A DNA stretch of 64,000 nucleotides from Oscillospiraceae bacterium (GCA_017435965.1 JAFSEA010000027.1:22694-86693), one strand, 5' to 3'. Counted from the stretch's first letter, positions 18,225 through 27,674 are shown. Made by a program: numbers and translations. The notes: generated by a model not told the origin, from the letters alone.

Positions 18225-19355
18225 ATGAAAGTTCTCATTCTGAGCATAACCGCAGGATACGGACACCACGCTGCAGCAAAATCTGTTGCAGGTGCGCTCA
18301 CCGAAAAGGGTGTCGAGGTCGAGAGTGTCGATGTATATAAAAGTGTAAATAAATTGCTTTATTGGGCTGTAGACAAGTTCTATCTGATTTTTACAAAATA
18401 CACACGCAAACCCTATAGCGCAATTTACAATCATCTTGCAACAAAAAAGCGTTCTGAAAAGAAACGTCATTCAAGCGGTTTCCTCACAAGATATTGTTCA
18501 AAAAGATTTGAAAAATTCGTAGCCGAATCACAGCCGGATGTAATAGTCTGCACCCACGTTTATGCATCATTGATTATCAATGATTTGAAACGAAAAAACA
18601 AGTTTACCGATATTCCCACAATAGGAATTGTAACAGATTACACAATGCATCCGTTCTGGGATTGCGTTCCTTTTACCGAATACGTTGAAGTCGCAAATGA
18701 AATCGTTTCCGAAGAAGCAAAAGCGCTCGGGATTGAAGAAAGCAAAATTTTACCATTAGGAATCCCAATAGATAAAAAGTTTACAAAAGCTTCAGAAAAG
18801 AATGATGCCCGAAAAGCACTTAACCTCCCCATTGATAAGAAAATAGTTCTCGTTATGGCAGGAAGTATGGGATACGGAGACATTCCCTCAATCATTTCCG
18901 ACATACATAAATATGACAAAGATTGTCTCGTTCTCGCTGTGTGTGGCAATAATAAAAAGCACTATAAAAAGCTGACATCTTTAGCAAACAACAACGTGAA
19001 GATCTTTACCTTTACAGAAAATATCAATCTTTTTATGGATGCTGCTGACTGTATCATCACAAAACCCGGCGGTCTTTCCACATCGGAGGCCATTGCAAAA
19101 GAACTTCCAATGATATTTGTAAATCCAATTCCCGGTCACGAAGAAAAAAACCTCCAATTTTTCACAAGCAACAATGCAGGTATTGATGCAACCGGTCAGC
19201 TTAAAGTATATGATGCTTTATATCAACTTTTTGATTCCCCCGGAAAATTGGATGAAATAAAAAAACAACTCTCTGCTCTTGCAAAACCAAATGCAACCGA
19301 CGATATTGCAAACTTCGTAATTTCCATATGCGAAAAAGACAACAGATCACGATGA
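18225..19355 (+). CDS. MGDG-synthase/UgtP-like glycosyltransferase (GT28)
   Basis: Cytosolic or membrane-peripheral glycosyltransferase of the MurG/MGDG synthase type, predicted to add sugar from a UDP-sugar to diacylglycerol. The N-terminus VLILSITAGYGHHAAAKSV is the acceptor-domain signature; the C-terminal half has VVLVMAGSMGYGDI, TFTENINLFMDAADCIITKPGGLSTSEAIAKELPMI and NPIPGHEEKN, which form the UDP-sugar site (GGLSxSE). I prefer the ATG at 18225 (11 bases from AAGG) over a GTG three codons earlier that would leave only two bases. The 376-residue length is normal. It stands alone between its own promoter and a strong terminator. The exact sugar and acceptor cannot be read from sequence. 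Confidence 0.87.
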   Translation: MKVLILSITAGYGHHAAAKSVAGALTEKGVEVESVDVYKSVNKLLYWAVDKFYLIFTKYTRKPYSAIYNHLATKKRSEKKRHSSGFLTRYCSKRFEKFVAESQPDVIVCTHVYASLIINDLKRKNKFTDIPTIGIVTDYTMHPFWDCVPFTEYVEVANEIVSEEAKALGIEESKILPLGIPIDKKFTKASEKNDARKALNLPIDKKIVLVMAGSMGYGDIPSIISDIHKYDKDCLVLAVCGNNKKHYKKLTSLANNNVKIFTFTENINLFMDAADCIITKPGGLSTSEAIAKELPMIFVNPIPGHEEKNLQFFTSNNAGIDATGQLKVYDALYQLFDSPGKLDEIKKQLSALAKPNATDDIANFVISICEKDNRSR

Positions 19356-19379
19356 ATAAAGTGATCTGTTGTCTTTTTA
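19337..19379 (+). terminator. Terminator of the glycosyltransferase gene
   Basis: A perfect 14-bp stem (AGACAACAGATCAC, 19337-19350, with its complement 19361-19374) around a 10-base loop is followed by TTTTT. The 5' arm contains the last codons and the stop of the gene. Confidence 0.9.
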
Positions 19380-19394
19380 AATAACCATTCATAA

Positions 19395-19441
19395 AATTCA
19401 ACAGGGCACCTTCAAAAAAGGTGCCCTTAAAAAGTTGAATT
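19395..19441 (-). terminator. Long hairpin terminator of the permease operon
   Basis: AATTCAAC-AGGGCACC (19395-19410) pairs with GGTGCCCT...GTTGAATT (19420-19441) across a 9-base loop, forming an interrupted 16-bp stem just beyond the stop of the last permease gene. The U tract on the minus strand is weak, so it may act mainly as an RNA 3' end stabiliser between the convergent units. Confidence 0.65.
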
Positions 19442-19450
19442 CTTTAAATT

Positions 19451-20332
19451 TTAGCCCTTAACCGAACCAATCATAACGCCCTTAACAAAGTACTTCTGCA
19501 AGAACGGATACACAGCAATGATCGGAGCAATAGCAACGATAATTGTAGCATACTTAAGAGCATCACCGGCAGTTTTGTTATTGACAACCTCAGCTGCAGA
19601 CTCTTCAGTATTTGTTCCCTGAAGAACAATCTGACGAAGGATGATCTGCAACGGATATCTTGTATCTTCATTGAGGTAAATGAGCGGACCGAAGAATCCG
19701 TTCCACTGTGCAACAGCAACGAAAAGTCCGATTGTTGCGATAATAGCTGTTGATGTCGGAAGAACAAGATACCAAAGGATACCGATATCGTTAAGTCCGT
19801 CAAGACGTCCCGACTCTTCAATTTCCTTCGGGAATCCGTGGAAAAACGATCTCATAATAATACAGTTATACGCACCGAATGCGCCCGGAAGGACTATCGC
19901 CCAGATTGAGTTCATAAGACCGAGCCACTTGATACACATAAATGCAGGAATCATACCGCCGCCGAAGAACATTGTGATAAGAACAAGGATGTTCATAAAT
20001 GCACCGCCGGGAAGTCTCTTCTTACTGAGAGCATAAGCACCGGTTGTGAGAACAAACAAGGCTATCGCCGTTCCAAGCACCGTGTATATGATTGTGTTCT
20101 TATAAGCCGTAAAGATAAGCGGCTGTTCAAGAACCTGCTCATACGTGGCAAGCGTTGCGCCAAACTTACCGTCTACCTTAGGATAAATACCTACATTACC
20201 GGACATAACGTCCCAGTTCTCGGAAAGAGAGATGGACAACATATAGAGGAACGGGAAAATCATAATGAATATAACAAACCAAAGAACTGCATTTCGGAGC
20301 AGCCAACCAACCGTAAACTTTTTCTCAACCAT
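19451..20332 (-). CDS. Carbohydrate ABC transporter permease, LplC/YtcP type
   Basis: A 293-residue membrane protein with six predicted membrane segments, the MalG-like partner of the LplB-type permease encoded 15 bases upstream. The start VEKKFTVGWLLRNAVLWFVIFIMIFPFLYMLSISLS and the EAA loop near residues 180-200 (EIEESGRLDGLNDIGILWYLVLP) are typical; the C-terminus YPFLQKYFVKGVMIGSVKG is the signature ending of the LplC/YtcP group, which imports complex or acidic oligosaccharides in Bacillota. No substrate-binding protein or ATPase is next to it, so a shared MsmK-like ATPase is presumed. Substrate unknown. Confidence 0.92.
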   Translation of the reverse strand: MVEKKFTVGWLLRNAVLWFVIFIMIFPFLYMLSISLSENWDVMSGNVGIYPKVDGKFGATLATYEQVLEQPLIFTAYKNTIIYTVLGTAIALFVLTTGAYALSKKRLPGGAFMNILVLITMFFGGGMIPAFMCIKWLGLMNSIWAIVLPGAFGAYNCIIMRSFFHGFPKEIEESGRLDGLNDIGILWYLVLPTSTAIIATIGLFVAVAQWNGFFGPLIYLNEDTRYPLQIILRQIVLQGTNTEESAAEVVNNKTAGDALKYATIIVAIAPIIAVYPFLQKYFVKGVMIGSVKG

Positions 20333-20347
20333 TATATTTTCCCTCCT

Positions 20348-21376
20348 TTACCAAAGACTTGTTTCACTAACTGTCTTGGAGACATAGTTAGAAACAACAA
20401 CAAGAATCAAACATACAACCGAGTTGAAAAGACCAACCGCTGAACCGTAACTGAAACTTGAGGATGTCAAGCCGTATCGATAAACATACGTTGAAATAAC
20501 CTCTGAAGTCTCATATGTCGGTGCAGACTCAAGCAAGAATACCTTTTCAAAACCGACCGAGAAAATGCTACCCATTCTGAGAAGAAGCATTGTGATGATT
20601 GTGGGTGCGATACTGGGAAGCGTGATGCTCCACAAGCAACGCATCTTTCCTGCTCCATCAACTGTTGCCGCCTCATAAAGCTGCGGGTCAACATTGGTAA
20701 GAGCAGCGAGGTAAATGATAGCACCCCAGCCAAGTTCCTGCCAGATACCGGAAGCTATGTAGATAGTTCTGAAGTATTTTGCTTCTGCAAGAATATCGAG
20801 AGACTCAACACCGAGCGAACCGAGAAGATTTGCCACGATACCGCTGTCGGGAGAAAGAAGCATCTTTACAAGACCAACAACAACAACGACTGAATAGAAG
20901 TGCGGCATATAGCTTATTGTTTGTACCCACTTCTTGAACTTCATATTCTGTACTTCGTTAAGGAGAAGCGCAAGAATAATCGGTGCCGGGAAGCCCCAAA
21001 GCAAGTTGTAGAACGCAAGCAAGAATGTGTTCTTGATCATTCTCCAACAATAATTATAGTCGAAGAAACGTTCAAAGTGACTCAAACCTACCCATTCACT
21101 TTCCAGCATACCAATGAACGGCTTATACTCTTTAAAAGCGATGATAAGACCATACATCGGGAAGTATGCGAACAGCATAAGGCAGATCATTGCCGGACAG
21201 ACAAGAATCAAAAGATACTTTCCATCTGCAAGCTTTTTTAACCACTGCGGTTTTGCGGCCGCCGGAGAATCCGGAAGCACTTCTCCCTTCAAGGGAGCAC
21301 TGTTGTACTGCTTATTGGCCTTTGCGGTTGCTTCGGCCAACGTCTTTTCAGACTCAGCATTTTTTGTTGCCTTCAA
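20348..21376 (-). CDS. Carbohydrate ABC transporter permease, LplB/YteP type
   Basis: Membrane permease of the MalF type with six membrane segments after an unusual 65-residue soluble N-terminal extension rich in Lys, Glu, Ala and Pro. Family signatures: YLLILVCPAMICLMLFAYFPMYGLIIAFKEY and the EAA loop YEAATVDGAGKMRCLWSITLPSI near residue 230. No ATG start exists. An AAGGAG at 21386-21391 abuts a TTG at 21385 with no spacing, while a second in-frame TTG at 21376 has the normal 9-base spacing; I choose that, giving 342 residues. It forms an operon with the LplC-type gene. The YesS/YtdP-like regulator upstream on the same strand is the likely activator, as such regulators accompany these permeases in Bacillus. 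Confidence 0.9.
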   Translation of the reverse strand: MKATKNAESEKTLAEATAKANKQYNSAPLKGEVLPDSPAAAKPQWLKKLADGKYLLILVCPAMICLMLFAYFPMYGLIIAFKEYKPFIGMLESEWVGLSHFERFFDYNYCWRMIKNTFLLAFYNLLWGFPAPIILALLLNEVQNMKFKKWVQTISYMPHFYSVVVVVGLVKMLLSPDSGIVANLLGSLGVESLDILAEAKYFRTIYIASGIWQELGWGAIIYLAALTNVDPQLYEAATVDGAGKMRCLWSITLPSIAPTIITMLLLRMGSIFSVGFEKVFLLESAPTYETSEVISTYVYRYGLTSSSFSYGSAVGLFNSVVCLILVVVSNYVSKTVSETSLW

Positions 21377-21829
21377 AGTATTCAACTCCTTGAAATTTTC
21401 TTTTGCACACGCCTTACAGAAATGTGAAACGCATACATATTATAAAGTATGGACAATACGCCTTTCCATACAGTATAAACAAATAAGCTATCGGATCCGG
21501 AAGTAAACCTGTCCGATACTTCGATAAATCTGTTATGTCTGTTCAGAACGCAATTTTCCACATTTGTATTATACAACATAATATACCCAAATATGAATCA
21601 TTATTTTTTTAACTCATCATCATTTCTTTGAATTTTGGTAAAAATAATTATGAGCACAATTTATGACTACACCACTTCTCTAAATCGCATCCAAAAAACA
21701 AAAAAGTTACAAAAAACCATCTTTTTACACAAAAAGCATAACTTTGCACTTAGCAAATCCCATTTAACAAGTCGTTAATATTTTCCCAAAAAACGACATA
21801 AACATCCATGTTTTTCTAATTTTTTGTAA
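21377..21829. other. 450-base AT-rich intergenic region before the permease operon
   Basis: No gene is supported here. On the minus strand a TATAAT stands at 21568-21573 with only a weak -35 (TTTGGG region), as expected for an activator-dependent promoter, giving a leader of about 190 bases before the LplB-type gene. A 14-bp palindrome AAACATCCATGTTT-type lies near 21801-21814 close to the 3' end of the regulator gene but has no U tract. No riboswitch or strong terminator was recognised. Confidence 0.45.
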
Positions 21830-24094
21830 TTATTTTTTACAGTCATCACCATAATGCTTTTTGCGATACTCTCCCGGAGTATATCCTGTATACTTTTTAA
21901 AGAGACGGATAAACGTGTTTATATTGGGAAGACCAACCATAACCGCTATATCTTTATTCTTATTCTGAGGATTTTCGCTGAGTTCGACCGCTTTTTTTAT
22001 GCGATAATTATTTAAATAATCGCTCAGATTGACATTCATCTTTTCTTTGAAATAAGAAGATATATACGCTGCCGTAAGCTTGAGCTTTTCCGCAAAAAGA
22101 TTAAGATATATATCCTCTGCATAATGATTATCAATATATTCGAGAATGTAACTTATAATGTAATCATCTTCCCTTTTGTTTTCCCGTATCATCGACATAA
22201 CTTCAGCAAGGAATTCCCCACACACGCGTCTGTATTCGGACGGAGTGTGTGCACGTTCAAGATCCTTGTACACATCAGAAAGCCTTATATTTTGCGGAAT
22301 TGCATGTAGTTTTCTATTCACAAGCTTTACCGCACAATTGATAATCTCAGTAGAAAGAAGATACAATTCAAAACAATTGATATCCTTCTTTATGTTATAC
22401 TCAAGTATCTCATCGACGGCACGAAGTGCTTCTTCTTCATTTCCATTCTGAAGGATGGCCGAAAGCCTCCCCATTTCTTCAACTGAAAAATAAAACCTAC
22501 TTGCACTGAGTTGAACATCTTCTTCAAACAAAATCTGTGTTTCAGCTATTGGTTTACTATACTTTGAAAGATCGATAAGAGCATCGTAAACACTTTTGAT
22601 ATTTTCCATTCCATCATAAGAACGAGAAACTGCAATTGTAAAAAAGGCATATTCAGATTCGTTGGAAAGCTTGGCAACAAGACTGTCAACAACTTCTTTT
22701 TCTCCCGAAAAGCCTTCTTTTATATCAAACACCGAAACAATTCCATTCTTTTCAATTTGAAAAGTTGTTGCATTTATATCCCAAGTTTTAAGATACATCT
22801 CAATCAGCTGTTTAAGCAAAAATGTTGCTTTTCCCGAATCCTTTCCGATATAATCCTCAAACTCTTCTTTGTAGTTCACTCTGAGGTATATCATAAAGAA
22901 AGCTCTCGAAATATCAACATTTTTTTCAATATCGTCAATCCCTACATACACATCTCTCATACGGGACTGAAGCAACATAGAATCAAGCACCGAATCCATC
23001 GGCTTTACCTCTGCAGATGAACGTATATTGTGTGAAGCAAGTAACTTTACAGCATCTACAAGCTCATCAATCGACCTAACAGCTTTTTTTTCTCGTTCGC
23101 TGTCACTCATATTTTCAAAAACGACATCTGAAAGCTTAGTAAATTTCTTTGCATAAGCGTATGCCAAAGCAAATGCAACAATTACCATAGAAAAGATAAC
23201 CAGAACAGGAACAACCAAATCCCCACCAAGAGAAAACTTGACTGCATCACTCAGTTCTTTTTCCGAAAGAAGCTTTACGATACGGATGTTCTCATTGTCC
23301 GTGTCTATCATCTTGAAGATATATCCCTTTTCATCCGCAGAAAGCTCTGCATTTCCCTCGATGCGAACAGCTTCCGTAATAACTTTTTCTGAAATCCCGT
23401 CCCCCACATACAAAGGAACATTTTCTTCCGACAAAATGCACGAAACACCAAATTCTCCGGCAACTTCTTCTATGTCCAACAAAGCAACAATCGCATATGT
23501 GCTTTCCGAGCGAGGTTTAAATACAATCGGAAGAAGATCGCATTTGGTTCTTTGCATTGTCTCCCCTTCTATTGAAAACTCCGTTGCTTTCAACATTTCA
23601 AAAACAGAATTTCCTTTTGCCTTTTCAATCCAGAAATCTTCGCGATATTCCGTTCCCGAAAACTTAGAAAAGAACTCTTTATCGGAATATGTTCCTGTAT
23701 ATTCGTAAATAACATTCGGATTTCTGTCATCAACAACGAACACAGCAGAAAGAAAACTCGAAAACTCACTTTGATGACGGTCGACAAGAATGGATTTCAT
23801 AGCACTTCTGATGTCATTCTTATCGATGTATGAATTATTTTCAAATCTGACATCAGCAGAGATTTCCACAGAGACTTCATGCAGAGCAGCGCGAAGCTGA
23901 CTGAACATTTGTCCCATATTTTCTGAATCATTTATAAATTCGATATTCAAATTTTCGACTGCCGCTTCTTTTCGTTCTTCAAAAGCATTGAACTTTACCA
24001 ATAATAATGTTAAGGAAAACACAAGAATTATCGCAAGAAAACAAGAAAACAGTCGTATAAAAAACTTGTTATTTTTAAGAGACAAGAGCATCAC
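21830..24094 (-). CDS. Membrane-bound AraC-type regulator (YesS/YtdP-like)
   Basis: A 754-residue one-component sensor-regulator. A membrane segment at residues 12-34 (FIRLFSCFLAIILVFSLTLLLV) is followed by an extracellular sensor of about 255 residues, a second membrane segment near 290-315 (VPVLVIFSMVIVAFALAYAYA), a cytosolic linker region and a C-terminal AraC helix-turn-helix pair (about 650-750: YIDNHYAEDIYLNLFAEKLKL.., then DIAVMVGLPNINTFIRLFKKYTGYTPGEYRK). This is the architecture of Bacillus YesS and YtdP, which sense extracellular sugars. GGAGGG near 24097 is very close to the first GTG/ATG codons, so translation may begin at the GTG 24094, the ATG two bases on in frame, or a TTG shortly after. 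It probably controls the permease pair downstream; a shared transcript is possible because no clear terminator separates them. Confidence 0.88.
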   Translation of the reverse strand: MMLLSLKNNKFFIRLFSCFLAIILVFSLTLLLVKFNAFEERKEAAVENLNIEFINDSENMGQMFSQLRAALHEVSVEISADVRFENNSYIDKNDIRSAMKSILVDRHQSEFSSFLSAVFVVDDRNPNVIYEYTGTYSDKEFFSKFSGTEYREDFWIEKAKGNSVFEMLKATEFSIEGETMQRTKCDLLPIVFKPRSESTYAIVALLDIEEVAGEFGVSCILSEENVPLYVGDGISEKVITEAVRIEGNAELSADEKGYIFKMIDTDNENIRIVKLLSEKELSDAVKFSLGGDLVVPVLVIFSMVIVAFALAYAYAKKFTKLSDVVFENMSDSEREKKAVRSIDELVDAVKLLASHNIRSSAEVKPMDSVLDSMLLQSRMRDVYVGIDDIEKNVDISRAFFMIYLRVNYKEEFEDYIGKDSGKATFLLKQLIEMYLKTWDINATTFQIEKNGIVSVFDIKEGFSGEKEVVDSLVAKLSNESEYAFFTIAVSRSYDGMENIKSVYDALIDLSKYSKPIAETQILFEEDVQLSASRFYFSVEEMGRLSAILQNGNEEEALRAVDEILEYNIKKDINCFELYLLSTEIINCAVKLVNRKLHAIPQNIRLSDVYKDLERAHTPSEYRRVCGEFLAEVMSMIRENKREDDYIISYILEYIDNHYAEDIYLNLFAEKLKLTAAYISSYFKEKMNVNLSDYLNNYRIKKAVELSENPQNKNKDIAVMVGLPNINTFIRLFKKYTGYTPGEYRKKHYGDDCKK

Positions 24095-24151
24095 CCTCCA
24101 AAAACATCACCATATTTTTAGATATCATCTTAAATATTATACAACATAATA

Positions 24152-24185
24152 ATAAAAAAAGCAAAGACATTTTACGTCTTTGCTT
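24152..24185 (-). terminator. Terminator of the aminotransferase-trpS-wecA operon
   Basis: On the minus strand AGCAAAGAC pairs with GTCTTTGCT (24159-24185) and is followed by seven or more U (24152-24160), a strong intrinsic terminator 30 bases after the wecA/tagO-like stop. Confidence 0.9.
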
Positions 24186-24214
24186 AAAAATATTTGCATT
24201 TTTTTAATTTACCG

Positions 24215-25291
24215 CTATTCTTCCGAGTTATCGATGTCCTTTTTGTCACCATTTCTCTTTAAAAAAGTATAATAAATTTTTATAGCAATTATCGAAGCGA
24301 TGATAAATGCGACAATAAAGAACAACGAGCGAACTGCACCGCTTGATGTGAGAAGAACCGCAGAAATGCCGAGAATTCCACTAATAAGATACAATATCAA
24401 AACAGTCTGCTTCTGAGAAAATCCCATATCTATCAATCTATGATGCACATGTCCTCTATCCGGATGCATGGGACTCTGGCCATGAAGCAAACGCCTGATA
24501 ATAGCAAAGGCTGTATCAAAAATCGGAAGTCCGAGAACAAGAAACGGTACTGCAAAAGAAAGAATTGCATAAGTCTTGAATGTTCCCTGAATAGACATAG
24601 TAGCAAGAATAAATCCAAGAAATGTTGCACCGGTATCTCCGACAAACATTTTTGCAGGATTGATATTGTATGGCAAAAAGCCGATACAAGCACCGGTGAG
24701 CGCCGCCATTATTACCACAAGAGTAAATTCGGAAAGAAGTGCCGAAATAACAAGAAGCGATATTGATGCAATCGTGCACACACCTACCGAAAGACCATCA
24801 AGTCCGTCTATAAGATTGACCGCATTTGTGATAGCAACAATCCAAAAAACAGTAACGGGGATTCCCCAATCACCCAAGCTGAAATACGCAGTATCACTAA
24901 ACACATTCACATTTGATATGACATCAATTCTCGTCCCGTGATATACAACCACAAGTGCCGCCACAATCTGTATTACAAACTTCACCATAGCAGGCAAAGA
25001 AACAGAGTCATCTATGACACCGAGAACAACGATGATAACCGCGCCGAGAAGAATACCTTGTAGTTCTCTATTCATCGGCACAAGCAATAACACAGTTACA
25101 AGAAACGCAAAGAATACCGCAAGTCCGCCAAGTCTCGGAATTGGCTTCTTATGCATACGCCGATCGTCTTTCGGAACGTCTATTGCACCTATTTTATAAG
25201 CCGTCCTTTTTGCAATCGGAGACAAAATAAACGAAAGAATTCCCGAAATCAAAAATGCGACTATCGTTTTAATAACAGTCATTTTATCCAT
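24215..25291 (-). CDS. Undecaprenyl-phosphate N-acetylglucosaminyl 1-phosphate transferase (WecA/TagO type)
   Basis: Integral membrane enzyme of the MraY/WecA family that links GlcNAc-1-P to undecaprenyl phosphate, the first step of teichoic acid or other surface glycan synthesis. The 358-residue protein has about ten membrane segments and the family motifs: RMHKKPIPRLGG near residue 45, GVIDDSVSLPA near 92, NAVNLIDGLDGLSVG near 158-172, MFVGDTGATFLGF near 212 and the His-rich loop HPDRGHVHHRLIDMG near 275-290 that marks WecA/TagO rather than MraY. It is the last gene of an operon with the aminotransferase and trpS (22-base gap). No other glycan genes are near. Confidence 0.92.
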   Translation of the reverse strand: MDKMTVIKTIVAFLISGILSFILSPIAKRTAYKIGAIDVPKDDRRMHKKPIPRLGGLAVFFAFLVTVLLLVPMNRELQGILLGAVIIVVLGVIDDSVSLPAMVKFVIQIVAALVVVYHGTRIDVISNVNVFSDTAYFSLGDWGIPVTVFWIVAITNAVNLIDGLDGLSVGVCTIASISLLVISALLSEFTLVVIMAALTGACIGFLPYNINPAKMFVGDTGATFLGFILATMSIQGTFKTYAILSFAVPFLVLGLPIFDTAFAIIRRLLHGQSPMHPDRGHVHHRLIDMGFSQKQTVLILYLISGILGISAVLLTSSGAVRSLFFIVAFIIASIIAIKIYYTFLKRNGDKKDIDNSEE

Positions 25292-25313
25292 TGTACATTC
25301 CTCTTATCTTTCG

Positions 25314-26324
25314 TCAGCGTGCCTTTGCCACAAATCCGACTTTTTTGCTGACCTTTTCAAGTGTGCGCTCTGCAAGCTGCGATGCACGAATCGCATTTTT
25401 CTTGTATATTTCTTCAAGATAGTCCTTATTCTTAAGGATATCTTCAGTTTTTTCACGAACAGGCCGAAGCAGTTCAACAACAGCCTCACCTACTGCACAC
25501 TTGAAGTCTCCGTAGCCTTTGCCCACAAACTCGTTTTCGATCTCGGAAACACTTTTTCCCGTTGCGACAGAATAGATGGTGATAAGGTTGTTTACTCCGG
25601 CTTTTCCCTCACGGTATTCAACCTTCGCCTCACTATCTGTTACCGCACGTTTGAACTTTCGCATAATATCTTCGGGCTTATCCATAAGAAGAACATATGC
25701 ATTGGGGTTGGTATCGGACTTTGACATTTTCTTCTCAGGTTCTGCAAGACTCATAATTCTTCCGCCAACCTTTGGTATATAAGGCTCCGGAATTCTGAAA
25801 ACATCTCCGTGATGGTTGTTAAAGCGCTGTGCAATATTTCTTGCAAGCTCAAGATGCTGTTTCTGATCCTCACCTATCGGAACGTAATCCGCGTTATAGA
25901 GAAGGATATCGGCAGCCATAAGCACGGGATAGTCAAAAAGACCTGCATTGATATTATCGGCATGCTTTGCGGATTTATCCTTAAACTGAGTCATTCTGGA
26001 AAGTTCGCCATACATAGTGTAGCAATTGAGAATCCAGGAAAGCTCTGCATGCTGTCTGACATGGCTTTGAATATACATAATATTCTTTTCGGGATCAAGG
26101 CCACAACCGATAAGAAGCGCAAGGAGAGAAAGAGTCTGCTCACGAAGCTTTTTAGGGTCCTGACGAACGGTTATGGCATGCATATCAACAACGCAGAAAA
26201 GGCAATCATACATATCCTGCATACTTACCCAATTTGTGATAGCACCCATATAATTTCCCATTGTTATATTACCGGAAGGTTGAATTCCGGAAAAAACGCG
26301 TTGTCTTCTTTCTGTATTTTCCAT
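25314..26324 (-). CDS. trpS: Tryptophanyl-tRNA synthetase
   Basis: Class I aminoacyl-tRNA synthetase charging tRNA-Trp. The 336-residue length is standard. Signature elements are FSGIQPSGNITMGNYMGAI (HIGH-equivalent), GLFDYPVLMAADILLYNADYVPIGEDQKQHLELARNIA and KKMSKSDTNPNA (KMSKS) near residue 200. It follows the aminotransferase gene after 14 bases and precedes the WecA/TagO-type gene by 22. No T-box leader was seen upstream of the operon, so control by tryptophan starvation is not evident. Confidence 0.97.
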   Translation of the reverse strand: MENTERRQRVFSGIQPSGNITMGNYMGAITNWVSMQDMYDCLFCVVDMHAITVRQDPKKLREQTLSLLALLIGCGLDPEKNIMYIQSHVRQHAELSWILNCYTMYGELSRMTQFKDKSAKHADNINAGLFDYPVLMAADILLYNADYVPIGEDQKQHLELARNIAQRFNNHHGDVFRIPEPYIPKVGGRIMSLAEPEKKMSKSDTNPNAYVLLMDKPEDIMRKFKRAVTDSEAKVEYREGKAGVNNLITIYSVATGKSVSEIENEFVGKGYGDFKCAVGEAVVELLRPVREKTEDILKNKDYLEEIYKKNAIRASQLAERTLEKVSKKVGFVAKAR

Positions 26325-26338
26325 AAGATGAACCTCAC

Positions 26339-27526
26339 TTATCCAACATACTCATTAAGCACCTTTGCAAGGCGGTCTATTCCGCGTTCAATCTCATCAA
26401 GAGACGGAAGCGAAAAATTAAGACGGAAGGTGGGGTAAATTTTGGTATCATCCGCCGCAAAAGTACATCCCGGCACGATTGCCACCTTCGCCGCCTTTGC
26501 ACGGTTTGTAAGCTCCGCACCATCAAAGCCATCAGGCATTGTGCAGGAGACAAAAAGTCCACCTTCGGGTCTTGTAAACGAAACTTTCTTTGTGAATGCC
26601 TTTTCAATGCATTCAAGCATCTTATCAAGCTTCACCCTATAAATATCGCAGATTTTTGCAATATGTTCATCAATATCGTTTTCTTTGAGATATTCTGCCG
26701 CAAGCATCTGGAAGAAAAGGTTTGTGTGAACATCAGAAACCTGCTTTGCAACGGTAAGCTTGCTGATAATCTCCTTTGATGCACAGGCAAAACCTATTCT
26801 GATACCCGGAGAGAGAATCTTTGAATATGAACCGCAGAAAATTACTCTTCCCTTTTCATCAAGACTCTTGATTGTGGGAACCGGCTCACCACGGAATCGA
26901 AGTTCAAAATAGGGACTATCCTCAAGAACCATAACATCATACTTTTCCGCAAGCTCAAGAAGTTTTTTGCGACGAGAAAGACTCATAGTTGTTCCTGTGG
27001 GATTCTGGAATGTAGGTATGGTGTAGATAAGCTTTATATTCTTTTCAGTTTTAAGCTTTTCTTCAAGAACATCCATAAGCATACCATCGTTATCAACAGG
27101 TACACCGACAAGATTTACACCATAGGAGCGAAGAGCATTGAGAGCTCCGACAAAAGCAGGATCCTCGCAGATAACGGAATCGCCTTCGTTAAGAAGGATT
27201 TTGGCTGTCATTTCTATTGCCTGCTGTCCGCCGCTTGTGATGATGAGGTCATCGGTTTCTTCCTTAAAAACATTATGTTTTTTGCCCATTCTCTCTTTTG
27301 TTATATCACGAAGCGGAGTATACCCCTCACTGACACCATACTGGAGAGCACTTGCTGCCTTTGTTTCAAAAATATTTGCCGCAATCTTCTTCATTGCATC
27401 TACCGGAAAACTATCCGGAGCAGGATTGCCTGCCGCGAAGGATATGAGATCCGGGTCGTTTGGCATTTTTAATATTTCACGAATAGCCGAAGGCTTAAGC
27501 GATGATATTCTGTTTGAAAATTCCAT
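26339..27526 (-). CDS. PLP-dependent aminotransferase (class I/II, MocR/2-aminoadipate-like)
   Basis: Cytosolic fold-type I aminotransferase, 395 residues from the ATG at 27526; GGAGG lies 11 bases upstream and an in-frame reading further up to 27598 runs through the promoter. Visible are DLISFAAGNPAPDSFP near residue 25, the TSGGQQAIEMTAKILLNEGD cofactor loop near 95, IPTFQNPTGTTMS near 168, and the Schiff-base lysine in GSYSKILSPGIRIGFA near 232. This subgroup includes 2-aminoadipate, kynurenine and aromatic/branched-chain aminotransferases with broad specificity; the exact substrate cannot be read. Co-transcription with trpS hints at, but does not prove, aromatic amino acid metabolism. Confidence 0.87.
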   Translation of the reverse strand: MEFSNRISSLKPSAIREILKMPNDPDLISFAAGNPAPDSFPVDAMKKIAANIFETKAASALQYGVSEGYTPLRDITKERMGKKHNVFKEETDDLIITSGGQQAIEMTAKILLNEGDSVICEDPAFVGALNALRSYGVNLVGVPVDNDGMLMDVLEEKLKTEKNIKLIYTIPTFQNPTGTTMSLSRRKKLLELAEKYDVMVLEDSPYFELRFRGEPVPTIKSLDEKGRVIFCGSYSKILSPGIRIGFACASKEIISKLTVAKQVSDVHTNLFFQMLAAEYLKENDIDEHIAKICDIYRVKLDKMLECIEKAFTKKVSFTRPEGGLFVSCTMPDGFDGAELTNRAKAAKVAIVPGCTFAADDTKIYPTFRLNFSLPSLDEIERGIDRLAKVLNEYVG

Positions 27527-27569
27527 TGTGACATACGCCTCCAATTTAATATGTATGTTATATTTTATT

Positions 27570-27598
27570 ATTCTACCATATATAGAAAAAAATATCAA
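27570..27598 (-). promoter_or_regulatory. Sigma-A promoter of the aminotransferase-trpS-wecA operon
   Basis: On the minus strand TTGATA (27593-27598) and TAGAAT (27570-27575) with a 17-base spacer. Transcription would begin near 27563, 37 bases before the chosen aminotransferase ATG, which supports the shorter start. Confidence 0.75.
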
Positions 27599-27628
27599 CT
27601 CATTTCATAATATGCTTTGTATTTTTTA

Positions 27629-27672
27629 CAAAAAAACAACCTGTTCGGCACGCGCCCGAACAAGTTGTTTTA
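27629..27672 (-). terminator. Terminator of the Lrp-alanine symporter operon
   Basis: On the minus strand AAAACAACTTGTTCGGGCG pairs with the complementary CGTGCCGAACAGGTTGTTTT around a short loop, followed by TTTTTTTG. It lies directly after the symporter stop codon and separates this operon from the aminotransferase promoter. Confidence 0.92.
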
Positions 27673-27674
27673 AA

